A DNA stretch of 64,000 bases from Mesorhizobium sp. 1M-11 (GTDB lineage: Bacteria; Pseudomonadota; Alphaproteobacteria; Rhizobiales; Rhizobiaceae): NCBI RefSeq assembly GCF_001303895.1, contig NZ_LJSD01000051.1, positions 248,001 through 312,000 of the forward strand, given 5' to 3'. Shown here one piece after another: positions 8,687 to 16,704 of this stretch. Positions within the stretch are counted from its first letter, which is position 1; the number at the start of each line of letters is the position of its first letter. The translations under genes and the position numbers were made by a program. The notes below the pieces were generated by a model that saw only the letters and a program-made list of their open reading frames with translations, did no database searches and had not been told where the DNA came from.

Positions 8687-9720
8687 GGACCGACGACCTC
8701 CGGCGGCGTTTCGACCGGGCCTTTGGCGCGTTGCGGCAGGCGGTGGAAACGAACCACATCCCGGGAGGCGTGCTGGGGCTGGTGACACGCGACGGCCAGC
8801 GGCTCACCCGCGCCACGGGGCTCGCGCAGCGCGTGCCATCCGAACGCGCGATGCGCGAGGACACCTGGTTCGACCTCGCCTCGCTCACCAAGGTCATCTT
8901 CACCACGCCGCGCATATTGGCGCTCGCGGAGACCGGCGTCATCGATCTCGATGCGCCGTTGACGACGGCCTTGCCGGACCTGCGCCAATACGATGCCGAT
9001 TGCTGGGAACGGCAGGTCACCTTCCGCCAATGCCTCGGGCACCAGACGCCCTTCCCCGCCGTGGCACCGATCTACACCTATGGTCGCGACCCCGACCTGC
9101 TGCGGGCTTTCGTGCTGCAGCGCGAATGGCACAGGAGCGCATCGGTCTATTCCGACATCAACTTCATCCTGCTGGGCTTCGCCATGGAGCGCCTGTCGGG
9201 TCAGACGATCCGCGCGATGGACGCCGGCCCGGGCTTCGCTTTCTCGGCCGCCCCCGAACAGTCGGCCGCGACCGAGGACTGCACCTGGCGCCACCGCGTC
9301 CTGAGCGGCGAGGTGCATGACGACAATTGTTCGGCACTGCAGGGGGCCGGCCATGCCGGACTGTTCGGCACCGCCAGCGCCGTGCTCGACTTCGCGCAGA
9401 GCCTGCTCGACGGCACCGGCGCTTCGCACGAAGCCATCACCCTGATGCGCACGCCGCTCTCCGACAAGCGCACGCATGGCTGGGAACATGCCTATGACGG
9501 CTGGTCGGGTGGCGCGCATTGCAGCGCCGCCACCATCGGGCACACCGGCTTCACCGGAACCGGACTGTGGGTCGATTTCGACGCCGGTGACGCCTGGACC
9601 CTGCTGACCAATCGCATCCACCCCACCCGCCATTTCGACAGCGGCATCGCAGACCTTCGCCGCCTTGTCGGCGACTTCATCTGTCGCCATGACGGCGACT
9701 TCAACGGAGCAGAACAATGA
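8683..9720 (+). CDS. Serine hydrolase of the class C beta-lactamase fold
   Basis: A 345-residue protein of the COG1680 (AmpC/esterase/DD-peptidase) group. The nucleophile motif SLTK is at residues 67-70, the YxN-like motif reads YSD at 156-158 and the third motif is HTG at 287-289, as in esterase-like members rather than KTG beta-lactamases. No signal peptide is visible, so it appears cytoplasmic. ATGA overlaps on both sides (ATPase and anmK) bind it firmly into the operon. Inside the recycling cluster it may act on D-amino-acid or ester/amide bonds of imported muropeptides; the substrate is unknown and beta-lactam resistance is not implied. Confidence 0.8.
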   Translation: MRTDDLRRRFDRAFGALRQAVETNHIPGGVLGLVTRDGQRLTRATGLAQRVPSERAMREDTWFDLASLTKVIFTTPRILALAETGVIDLDAPLTTALPDLRQYDADCWERQVTFRQCLGHQTPFPAVAPIYTYGRDPDLLRAFVLQREWHRSASVYSDINFILLGFAMERLSGQTIRAMDAGPGFAFSAAPEQSAATEDCTWRHRVLSGEVHDDNCSALQGAGHAGLFGTASAVLDFAQSLLDGTGASHEAITLMRTPLSDKRTHGWEHAYDGWSGGAHCSAATIGHTGFTGTGLWVDFDAGDAWTLLTNRIHPTRHFDSGIADLRRLVGDFICRHDGDFNGAEQ

Positions 9721-10832
9721 CCCCCATCTGGTCGGTCGGACTGATGACCGGAACCGTGCTCGACGGCAATATCGACGTTGCGCTGCTCAAGACCGACGGC
9801 GAGACGATCGAGACCTTTGGCGCCTATGCGCTGGTCCCCTATGCGCCGTCGATCCGCACCATGCTGGAGGAGGCGCAGGCAGCCGCCCGCATCTGGGATT
9901 TCGAAGGATCGGAACCTGCCATCTTTGCCGAGGCCGAAGAAGCGCTCACCCGCGCCCAGTCGGCCGCGGTGAAGCAGGTGGTCGAGCAGGCGGGCATGGA
10001 CATGGCCGATATCGGCGCGATCGGCTTCCATGGCCAGACCGTGCTGCATCGCGGTCCGCAAAAGAACCGCTTGGGCGACACACGCCAGCTCGGCGACGGT
10101 GCCCTGATGCACGCCATCCTCGGCACCAAGGTGGTCTATGATTTCCGCACCGCCGATGTCCGCGCCGGCGGCCAGGGCGCACCGCTGGCAGCCGCCTACC
10201 ATGCGGCGCTTTTGGGCACTGCCGGCGCCAGCGGCGACAGTGCCATCCTCAATCTCGGCGGTGTCGGCAACGTCACCTGGTGGGACGGCAAGGGCGATAT
10301 CGTCGCCTTCGACACCGGGCCGGCCAATGCGCCGATCAACGATTTCATCAAGGCACGCGGGCTGGGCGAGATGGACCGTGACGGCGCGCTTGCCGCCAAA
10401 GGCAAGGTGGACGAGGCGCGGCTTGCGAAGCTGCTCGAGCATCCTTATCTCGCCGCACCCTATCCGAAGTCGCTCGACCGTTTCGACTTCACCGCCGCCA
10501 TGGCCGACGGCCTGGGCAACGAAGACGGCGCCGCCCTGCTCACCGCCTTCAGCGCGGCCTGTGTCGGCAAGGCGCTGGACCTTCTGCCACGGCGGCCGAA
10601 GACGCTGTTCGTTTCGGGCGGCGGGCGCCACAATCCGACATTCATGGCCATGCTGAAACAGAGGGCGGGTGTCGATGCGGTTTCCGCCGACACGCTCGGC
10701 TGGCGCGGCGATGCCGTCGAGGCCGAGTGTTTCGCCTTCCTGGCGGTGCGGGCACTGCGCGGCCTGCCGATCAGCTTCCCCAGCACCACCGGCGTGCCCG
10801 AACCGATGACCGGCGGCCGCATCGCCGGCTAG
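9717..10832 (+). CDS. anmK: Anhydro-N-acetylmuramic acid kinase AnmK
   Basis: AnmK hydrolyses the 1,6-anhydro ring and phosphorylates anhydro-MurNAc to MurNAc-6-P, the MurQ substrate. Length 371 aa matches the family. Motifs seen are the N-terminal nucleotide site GLMTGTVLDGN (usual form GLMSGTSLDG), IGFHGQTVLH, YDFRTADVRAGGQGAPL, LNLGGVGNVTW, FDTGPANAPIND with the catalytic Asp, and VSGGGRHN. The start overlaps the preceding stop (ATGA). With murQ in the same cluster the complete anhydro-MurNAc to GlcNAc-6-P route is encoded here. Confidence 0.93.
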   Translation: MTPIWSVGLMTGTVLDGNIDVALLKTDGETIETFGAYALVPYAPSIRTMLEEAQAAARIWDFEGSEPAIFAEAEEALTRAQSAAVKQVVEQAGMDMADIGAIGFHGQTVLHRGPQKNRLGDTRQLGDGALMHAILGTKVVYDFRTADVRAGGQGAPLAAAYHAALLGTAGASGDSAILNLGGVGNVTWWDGKGDIVAFDTGPANAPINDFIKARGLGEMDRDGALAAKGKVDEARLAKLLEHPYLAAPYPKSLDRFDFTAAMADGLGNEDGAALLTAFSAACVGKALDLLPRRPKTLFVSGGGRHNPTFMAMLKQRAGVDAVSADTLGWRGDAVEAECFAFLAVRALRGLPISFPSTTGVPEPMTGGRIAG

Positions 10833-10921
10833 ACCGGGAGCGCCGTCATCCTCGGGCGCGGAGCGATCGAAGGGAAGCGGTCGGGGACGGCCGAGTTCTG
10901 CGACATCGAGCCTGTCGAATA

Positions 10922-11013
10922 CCCCCACCCCTAACCCCTCCCCTCAAGGGGGAGGGAAAGCTGCCGCATGCCAAGTTCCCCTCTCCCTTGAGGGGAGGGG
11001 TTAGGGGTGGGGG
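10922..11013. repeat. Palindromic repeat B downstream of anmK
   Basis: Arms of about 28 bases built on CCCCCACCCCTAACCCCTCC and its complement flank a short spacer. It lies between the anmK stop and a convergent small gene, so it may also help end transcription from both sides. Partial copies occur near 13350 and 46866. Confidence 0.75.
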
Positions 11014-11044
11014 TTCGTTGCTTGGAGAGTCGATCGCTCCATCC

Positions 11045-11353
11045 TCACGCATTGCCCTCGACGCGCATCAGCCGCAGATCGGCGCTTCGACGCTGCGTGC
11101 AGGCCGTCATCAACGCCATGCAGAGAAGCTCCACGTCCGTCGTGTGCGGTCGCCAGCCGCATGCGCAACGGTCGAAGCCGAGATGAGCATCCGCCATCTC
11201 CCGGTAGATCGAGCCGATCGAGCGCGCCGCCAGCCGCAGCACCGCCAGCGGCGGCAGATTGGTGGCGTGCATGGCCTCGCACAGTTCCTTCAGGATCATC
11301 GCGCGGAGCCGTGCCTCGGCTTCATCCTGTCGACGTTCGGTTTCCGTATGCAT
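11045..11353 (-). CDS. Small protein of unknown function (102 aa)
   Basis: Reads MHTETERRQDEAEARLRAMI at the start, then a helical stretch (LPPLAVLRLAARSIGSIYREMADAHLG), a CAC pair and a helical end. The start at 11353 is chosen because the same frame further upstream is Arg/Ser-rich and looks like an unread frame of the neighbouring gene. No signal peptide or membrane segment is seen. It points the same way as the next unknown gene 76 bases upstream and may share its transcript. I recognise no family. Confidence 0.5.
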   Translation of the reverse strand: MHTETERRQDEAEARLRAMILKELCEAMHATNLPPLAVLRLAARSIGSIYREMADAHLGFDRCACGWRPHTTDVELLCMALMTACTQRRSADLRLMRVEGNA

Positions 11354-11429
11354 CACGTACTCATTGTCTGGATTGCGGGAAGCGGACGTGGCGATGGGCT
11401 GCGATGCGCTTGTGTGGAACTGCTGTCGA

Positions 11430-11756
11430 TCAATCGGCCCTGTCGGGCTCGCTGATTCCGGTGCTGTCCAGCGCCTGGCGCGCATGGTCGAGTTGCCGCA
11501 TTGCCGAGAACAGCATCTCCCGGTCGCCGAGATGCGATTCCCACAGCGCCACGAAGATCGAGTTTTCGGAGGTATGGGGGCCCGGCGCATCCTGCGCGCG
11601 GCGCAGGCTTTCATCGGCGACGCGCTTGGCCTGGTGAAGCCGGGACAACGAGGTCTCCAGGGCCGCGATGGACTCGCGGAGATGGCTCGCTTCTCCAGTC
11701 AATCCGCCGTGTTCGAAGGGGGCGCCCGGGGCGCCGGCGGGCCTGTAGTTGATCAT
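11430..11756 (-). CDS. Small coiled-coil-like protein of unknown function (about 108 aa)
   Basis: From MINYRPAGAPGAPFEHGG the protein becomes helical and heptad-like (ASHLRESIAALETSLSRLHQAKRVADESLRRA), then continues with NSIFVALWESHLGDREMLFSAMRQLDHARQALDS. The start is uncertain: in-frame ATGs at 11765 and further upstream to 11840 exist, but those parts look non-coding. It resembles short helical cytosolic proteins, and no catalytic motif is seen. It is probably co-transcribed with the small gene downstream on the same strand. Confidence 0.45.
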   Translation of the reverse strand: MINYRPAGAPGAPFEHGGLTGEASHLRESIAALETSLSRLHQAKRVADESLRRAQDAPGPHTSENSIFVALWESHLGDREMLFSAMRQLDHARQALDSTGISEPDRAD

Positions 11757-12157
11757 GCCGCCCATTCCTATCCATGCATAGCCACGTCGCCCGGCCGATC
11801 TCCTTGAGAACGATGGCATTCCGCCCAAGACAGCGACCAACGCTGCCAGGTGCTGAGCGTTGATGTCGCGGTGGGGTCACACCTGAGCGACATCACCGAC
11901 CTTACAACGCAAATCCGGTTCTGGGAATACAAACTGGAGTAAAATTATCATGTTTTAATCTGGCCCGCGCCTCACACGAATTCCAGGGATCCGGAGAGAC
12001 AGCCACGCACGATCGGAGCTGAGTCGATGGCGACGGGATCATCGAGTCGCAGAAAGTGAAGAGGGTCGGGAACCCGCATCGCAACACCGAGGAACGGGCA
12101 TGCGTGTACATGAACCAAGTTTCCGGTTTATAAGTTTCTGGTTTGATAGATTTTAGT
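11757..12157. other. Intergenic stretch with no supported gene
   Basis: About 400 bases between an outward-reading small gene and the helix-hairpin-helix membrane protein. It is poorer in GC towards its right end (around 11940 and 12117-12160), which suits a promoter for the rightward gene, but no convincing -35/-10 pair was identified. Confidence 0.4.
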
Positions 12158-12247
12158 ATGGACGCCTTTCCTTTTGCGGCCACTCTGCCGCAGGATGACG
12201 TGCCGAAGATCTTTTTTGAGGAACGATTACTCGCAGGAGAGAAGTAA
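12158..12247 (+). CDS. Possible 29-codon leader ORF coupled to the next gene
   Basis: An ATG at 12158 opens a 29-residue frame (starting MDAFPFAATLPQDDVPKIF) whose TAA overlaps the ATG of the following gene (TAATG). The arrangement would allow coupled translation. The ribosome site of the following gene (GCAGGAGAGAAG) lies inside its last codons. Its own start has no good ribosome site, so it may not be made. Confidence 0.25.
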   Translation: MDAFPFAATLPQDDVPKIFFEERLLAGEK

Positions 12248-13218
12248 TGACTTTTTTCTATGTGCTCTTGGCTTTCATTGTCGGCTTGTTGATCGGCTGG
12301 TTTTTGTGGGGGCGTCTGCGTGATGAGCTTGCGCGTGCACGAGGCGATCTCGAAAGCATCCGCAACGAGCGCGACAAGTTGAAATCCGACGCGAAACGCC
12401 TGACCGGCGATCTGGAAACCTGCGCCAACGCGCGCGCCGATCTGGAGCGTCAATTGCGCGAGGCGAAATCCGCCTCGTCTTCTGCGGCTCCACTGCGGGC
12501 TTCATCGGCAACGGTTTCCGCGGCCCCCGCCAAGCCGGCGCAAGCCAAAGCTGCGAAGCCAGCCACGGCAGCTGCAGCCAAGCCGGCAAAAGCGGCTGCA
12601 CCCAAGACGGCAGCATCCAAGCCAGCCGCAGCGGCGGCGTCAAAGCCGGCCACGGCAGCCGCATCAAAAGTGGCGACCGCAGCCCCGGCCAAACCGGCGA
12701 AGGCAGCCGCGTCGAAACCGAGCACAGCGGTAGCATCCAAGCCAGCCAAGGCGGCGGCATCGCAGCCGACGAAGGCCGCGACCTCCAGCAAGCCGGCGCA
12801 AGCCAAGGCAGTTGCGGCGAAGCCAGCCGCGGCGGTTGCCTCCAAGCCGGCCAAGGCGCCAGCAGCCAAGACGGCGGCATCCAAGCCGGCCAAGGCAGCA
12901 ACATCCCAGCCGGCAAAAGCGGCAGCGCCCAAGACGGCAAAGGCGAAATCAGCCAAGCCGTCGGGCGCAGACGACCTGCGTCGTCTGATCGGCATCGGGC
13001 CTGTCAATCAACGCCGCCTGAAGGAACACGGCATCACCACCTTTGCCCAGATCGCGGGCTGGACGGCGGCCGACATCAAGCGGGTGGAGGATTATCTCCA
13101 GTTCGACGGGCGCATCGCGCGTGAGCGCTGGGTCGAGCAGGCCAAGCTTCTGGCGGCCGGCAACGAAAAGGAATTCGCCCGCCGGTTCCCCACGGCTTCG
13201 GATTCCAGCAACACGTGA
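12247..13218 (+). CDS. Membrane-anchored Ala/Lys/Pro-rich protein with C-terminal helix-hairpin-helix domain
   Basis: A 323-residue protein in three parts. Residues 3-22 are one N-terminal membrane helix (FFYVLLAFIVGLLIGWFLWG), followed by a coiled coil to about residue 75 (ARGDLESIRNERDKLKSDAK). Residues about 95-235 are low-complexity repeats of PAKAA/KPA type, strongly basic. The C-terminal 80 residues form a helix-hairpin-helix-like domain (DDLRRLIGIGPVNQRRLKEH, then FAQIAGWTAADIKRVEDYL), similar to the tail found in some alphaproteobacterial NuoE and DUF4332-like proteins. The start is fixed by GGAGAGAAG. The basic linker and HhH end suggest binding of DNA or another polymer at the membrane; that is inference. 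Confidence 0.75.
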   Translation: MTFFYVLLAFIVGLLIGWFLWGRLRDELARARGDLESIRNERDKLKSDAKRLTGDLETCANARADLERQLREAKSASSSAAPLRASSATVSAAPAKPAQAKAAKPATAAAAKPAKAAAPKTAASKPAAAAASKPATAAASKVATAAPAKPAKAAASKPSTAVASKPAKAAASQPTKAATSSKPAQAKAVAAKPAAAVASKPAKAPAAKTAASKPAKAATSQPAKAAAPKTAKAKSAKPSGADDLRRLIGIGPVNQRRLKEHGITTFAQIAGWTAADIKRVEDYLQFDGRIARERWVEQAKLLAAGNEKEFARRFPTASDSSNT

Positions 13219-13267
13219 ACGTGCCGGAATTGACGACCGCGGACGCATCGCTGGCCAAGGCGTAACT

Positions 13268-13375
13268 CCGTCATCCTCGACCTCGAAGCGACCGCAGGGA
13301 GCGGAGAGCGTCGGGGATGACCGAGTTCCTGCAATATCGTGTCCGTCGAAGACCCCCACTCCTAACCCCTCCGCC
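13268..13375. repeat. Repeat C copy plus a half copy of repeat B
   Basis: About 13268-13322 repeats the GTCATCCTCGACCTC to GTCGGGGATGA block seen near 1886 and 47132. About 13350-13375 resembles one arm of repeat B. The segment separates the HhH protein gene from a convergent acetyltransferase gene. Confidence 0.6.
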
Positions 13376-13431
13376 GTCTCCAAGCTTAACCCATCCAGCA
13401 AGGCGCCGTTTCCGTGGGACGGGGAAGCGGC

Positions 13432-13857
13432 CTAGGCTTCCGGTGGGTTGAGCCCCTTCGCCAGGAACGTCCGCGTCCGGCCCTTCGGGAAATCCGGCAG
13501 CGTTCCGAATGGTTGATAGCCCTGGCGCTGATAGACCTTCAGGGCAGTCGGATTGAAGGTATCGATATAGGCGCCATGGCAGCCGCGCGCCGTGGCCTCG
13601 TCTTCAGCCGCCTGCAGCATCCTCGCAGCCATGTTCTGGCCGCGCAGGCTCTCATCCACCCACAGCCACTGCACGTAAAGCCAGCCCCAGGCTGTGTAGC
13701 CCGAGATGCCGGCCGCCACCTTGCCCCGGTCGCGGACCAGAACGGCCAGGGCACGCCTTTCCGCCGGACCGACATCCTGGACATTGAACGCCGAGAGGTT
13801 GTCGCCGACCAGCGCAAGCGCCAAAGGATCGGGTGTGTCGGTGACTTCGATCTTCAT
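13432..13857 (-). CDS. GNAT family N-acetyltransferase
   Basis: A 141-residue acetyltransferase of the Gcn5 fold: acetyl-CoA-dependent transfer to an amine, substrate unknown. Seen are the beta4 strand WLYVQWLWVDESLRGQNMAARML, where the R/Q-x-x-G/A pyrophosphate loop is represented by RGQNMA, and the C-terminal GAYIDTFNPTALKVYQRQGYQPFG segment that is standard in the family. The start at 13857 (MKIEVTDTPD) gives the normal domain length; longer in-frame starts to 14040 add a basic stretch with no family match. It stands alone and is divergent from the regulator gene at 14137. Confidence 0.82.
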   Translation of the reverse strand: MKIEVTDTPDPLALALVGDNLSAFNVQDVGPAERRALAVLVRDRGKVAAGISGYTAWGWLYVQWLWVDESLRGQNMAARMLQAAEDEATARGCHGAYIDTFNPTALKVYQRQGYQPFGTLPDFPKGRTRTFLAKGLNPPEA

Positions 13858-14136
13858 CCGGTAACCTTGCCAGCGACGGCGCCATGCCTGTGCAGCAGCG
13901 GGTGTAGCGGCCTTTGTCATCGGCTTCAACGGCGCGGACCATTGCCCGTGCCGGGAACGAGACCTCACCCGCAGATGGACGCCCGACTCCAAAGCCGACG
14001 CGGGCAGCGGCCCCCCGCGAGGCGCAGGATTAGTCCACATGTGCTAGTCGAGAATGCTTCGCGCCGGGACGGCGGTCTGATACCGCTGGTCGGTCAATTG
14101 AACAGCTCCGACGAACCGGCAGGTGTATCAAGAAGC

Positions 14137-14763
14137 ATGATGGATTCTGCGCGTTCCTCGCCAAAAAGAATAGTCGTCGCGGACGGACAACCGATCTTCA
14201 GGGAAGCGATGCTGCGGATCGTGCGGGGCACGTTCCCCCAGGCAGAGCTTTATGTTGCCAGCGACCTGGAAAGCCTGATGGCGCGGCGCGAGGTCGACCC
14301 CGAGCTGATCGTCCTGGACTTCCTGTGCCCGGATTACGATCCGGTCTTTTCGGCGCGCTGGCTGCGCGGCGAATTTCCGTACGCCTCGATCATCTTCGTC
14401 TCCTCCCTCGACGACCGCAGGATGATCGGCAATGTCGTCGCCAATGGCGCCGACGGGCATATCGGCAAGTCGGCCACGCCGGAGGAGATCGCCGAGGCGT
14501 TGCAGGCGATCGTCGCCGGCGCTCCGGCCGGACGGCCGACTGCGCCCTCGTCCCGCAACCGGGGCGAGTTGACACCGCGCCAGCGCGAGATACTCGACCT
14601 GATGGCGGAAGGCCGGTCGAACAAGGAAATCGGCCGCGCGCTCAACATTTCGCCCTTCACCGTTCGCATCCATGTCTCGGCGGTGCTGCGGTTCCTGGAG
14701 GTGGAGACGCGCGCCGCGGCAGTGGCGAAGGCGATCAGCACCGGCCTCTACCCGCGGTTCTGA
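14137..14763 (+). CDS. LuxR/NarL-type response regulator
   Basis: A 208-residue two-domain regulator. The receiver domain (about 9-125) keeps the phospho-acceptor Asp61 (LIVLDFLCP), a Ser at the switch position (VSS) and Lys in GKSATPEE. The acidic pocket reads ADGQP instead of the usual ADDHP, so one of the two metal-binding acidic residues is missing. The C-terminal LuxR helix-turn-helix is clear: LTPRQREILDLMAEGRSNKE then FTVRIHVSAVLRFLEVETR. No sensor kinase is adjacent. The start is the ATG at 14137; a second ATG follows directly. It ends 12 bases from the convergent LysR gene. Confidence 0.85.
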   Translation: MMDSARSSPKRIVVADGQPIFREAMLRIVRGTFPQAELYVASDLESLMARREVDPELIVLDFLCPDYDPVFSARWLRGEFPYASIIFVSSLDDRRMIGNVVANGADGHIGKSATPEEIAEALQAIVAGAPAGRPTAPSSRNRGELTPRQREILDLMAEGRSNKEIGRALNISPFTVRIHVSAVLRFLEVETRAAAVAKAISTGLYPRF

Positions 14764-14775
14764 CTGACGCCAGAA

Positions 14776-15696
14776 TCAACGGGACGGAGGCAGACGGCTT
14801 TCCAGCTTTCGGGCTTCCTCGGTCTGGTTGAGAATCCAGTCGCGGAAGACCTTGATGCGTGCGCTGTTGCGGCGGCTCTCGAGATAGACCAGCCAGTAGC
14901 CGTCGCCGTCCGAACCCATCGCCTCGAAAGGCTGGATCAGCTGGCCCTTCGCGACGAGCGCACCGTAGAGATTGCGCGTGAGGATCGCCGCACCCTGATC
15001 GGTGATCGCCGCCATTGCGTCATAGACTTGCGACCCAAGGTCCGGCCCATGGATGGCCCGATCGATATCATATGGCACGCCCGCCGCTTCGAACCAGATC
15101 TTCCACCACGGATCGTCGGCGCAGCAGAGCGGCACCTTGTAGAGGTCTTCCGGCGTGTGGATGCCGCCGACGCTTTCCGCAAGGCGCGGGCTGATCATCG
15201 GACAATAGTCCGCCTTGAAGAGATAGTGCGCGGTGAGGCCCGGCCAGCTGCCGCTTCCGGTGCGGATGCCGACATCGGTCGCCTCGCGGGTGAAATCGAC
15301 AAGCCGGGGCGACGTCTCGACCTTCACGGCAAGTTCGGGATGCATCAGCTGGAATGTTCCAAGGCGAACTGCGAGCCAGTTCGACGCGAAGGTCTGCATC
15401 GTCGAGACGGAGAGAACGCCGCCCGCCCCACCCTTCGTCGCCAGCCAGGCATCGGCCAGCGTCGCGAAGGCCGACGAGGCCTCGGGTGCCAGCCGCGCGC
15501 CGGCCTCGGTAAGCTCTATCTGCCTTGTTTTCCGTATGAAAAGCGGCGTTCCGGCGCGTTCCTCCAGGAGCTTGATCTGGTGGCTCGCCGCAGACTGCGT
15601 CATGCCGAGCTCGTCGGCAGCCTTGGTAAAACTTCCAAGCCTGGCCGCGGCTTCGAACACCCGGACGGCTCCGAGAGGGGGCAGCTTCCAGCTCAT
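14776..15696 (-). CDS. LysR family transcriptional regulator, GcvA-like
   Basis: A 306-residue LysR regulator. The N-terminal winged helix is typical of the GcvA group (LPPLGAVRVFEAAARLGSFT, AADELGMTQSAASHQI, then LFIRKTRQIELTEAG). The effector domain spans about 92-295 (SVSTMQTFASNWLAVRLGTF, DVGIRTGSGSWPGL). It is divergent from a 51-residue DUF1127-like gene and a methyltransferase, which are its likely targets, as LysR proteins usually act on the adjacent divergent gene. The effector is unknown. Confidence 0.9.
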   Translation of the reverse strand: MSWKLPPLGAVRVFEAAARLGSFTKAADELGMTQSAASHQIKLLEERAGTPLFIRKTRQIELTEAGARLAPEASSAFATLADAWLATKGGAGGVLSVSTMQTFASNWLAVRLGTFQLMHPELAVKVETSPRLVDFTREATDVGIRTGSGSWPGLTAHYLFKADYCPMISPRLAESVGGIHTPEDLYKVPLCCADDPWWKIWFEAAGVPYDIDRAIHGPDLGSQVYDAMAAITDQGAAILTRNLYGALVAKGQLIQPFEAMGSDGDGYWLVYLESRRNSARIKVFRDWILNQTEEARKLESRLPPSR

Positions 15697-15797
15697 GACG
15701 CATCAATCCTCCTCATGCATGCTACTCGACGTTCGATTGGAAATGAAGCGCGGCCAGGAGCAATATCCTTTCATCAGATCACAGAAAGGAACTAGTC

Positions 15798-15953
15798 ATG
15801 ACCACGCTCTTGCACCTTTCGCCTCGTCGTCCCCTCGCCCGCCTGTTGCTCGCCCCGTTCAAGCCACGCCCACAGGACCTGCTCGCCCGCAGCGACCTGC
15901 CGGATTACCTCAAGCGCGATATCGGCCTGCTCGACGGCAACGCCGCTTTCTGA
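15798..15953 (+). CDS. DUF1127-like small protein (51 aa)
   Basis: A short gene with a good ribosome site (AGAAAGGA, 8 bases before the ATG). The product starts MTTLLHLSPRRPLARLLLAP and ends with LPDYLKRDIGLLDGNAAF, which resembles the L-x-D-x-x-L-x-D-I-G-L core of DUF1127 proteins, small Arg-rich proteins frequent in rhizobia and involved in RNA-linked phosphate and carbon regulation in some species. It is followed 27 bases later by a methyltransferase and lies opposite a LysR regulator, so the two are probably co-transcribed. Confidence 0.65.
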   Translation: MTTLLHLSPRRPLARLLLAPFKPRPQDLLARSDLPDYLKRDIGLLDGNAAF

Positions 15954-15980
15954 ACTGTTGCCTGAGGGGGAGTATCCATC

Positions 15981-16592
15981 ATGACCATCGCCGCGGAAGC
16001 CTTGAAGCAGAGCCGCCAGGTCATCGATATGTATGAAGCCTACGCGGACCGGTATGACGAGATCGTCGGCAGCGAGCCGATCGAACGCGTCCAGGCAGCG
16101 CTGAAGCGTCTCGCGGCTGAAGTCGGCACGGACGGCCAGATCCTGGAAATCGGTTCCGGCGCCGGACGCGAAGCAGACTTTCTGGAAGATCTAGGCCTGC
16201 ATCTAAGGCGCACCGATGCGACGCGACGCTTCCTCGAGATCCAGGCGGCACGCGGCAAGCAAGCCGATCTTCTCGACGTCGTCGCCGACGAACTGGGCGG
16301 ACCCTATGATGCGGTGGTCGCGCTCTGCGTCCTGTTCTATGTCCGTCGCGCCGAGATCGAAGCGGTTCTCGGCAAGGTCGCGCAGTCCCTGCGGCCCGGC
16401 GGCGTCTTCCTGGTCTCGATGCGCCACGGCGATGGCGAGAAGAACGGCGAGTACCAGACCGTCCTTTGGCGCCGCGACGACTTCGCGCGGCTCCTCGAAG
16501 ACGCCGGCATGGCCGTTGTCTGGGACGAGTTTGCCGTCAACACCGGCAATGGCGAAGAATGGATATCCTTCCTGGCCGTGAAGGGGTCCTGA
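15981..16592 (+). CDS. Class I SAM-dependent methyltransferase
   Basis: A 203-residue Rossmann-fold methyltransferase. Motif I is ILEIGSGAGREADFLEDLG; further blocks are YDAVVALCVLFYV and SLRPGGVFLVSMRHGDGEK. The N-terminal helix IDMYEAYADRYDEIVG is typical of small-molecule methyltransferases. The ATG at 15981 has a GGGGGAG ribosome site. The substrate cannot be told from sequence. It lies 27 bases after the DUF1127-like gene, under the likely control of the divergent LysR protein. Confidence 0.85.
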   Translation: MTIAAEALKQSRQVIDMYEAYADRYDEIVGSEPIERVQAALKRLAAEVGTDGQILEIGSGAGREADFLEDLGLHLRRTDATRRFLEIQAARGKQADLLDVVADELGGPYDAVVALCVLFYVRRAEIEAVLGKVAQSLRPGGVFLVSMRHGDGEKNGEYQTVLWRRDDFARLLEDAGMAVVWDEFAVNTGNGEEWISFLAVKGS

Positions 16593-16704
16593 GCTGCCGG
16601 TGGCGGCCTGAAAAGGCTGCATCGTTGCGTCGAACTGCACCCGTTCATGTTTCGATTACTCGAACGCGGGCGACGCGAAGGCGGATGCAAAAGCACCGAT
16701 CGCC

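Noticed and set aside
11902..12453. A 183-codon minus-strand frame
   Set aside because: It overlaps the start of the well-initiated HhH membrane protein gene and shows no recognisable domain; the low-GC upstream part simply lacks stops by chance.
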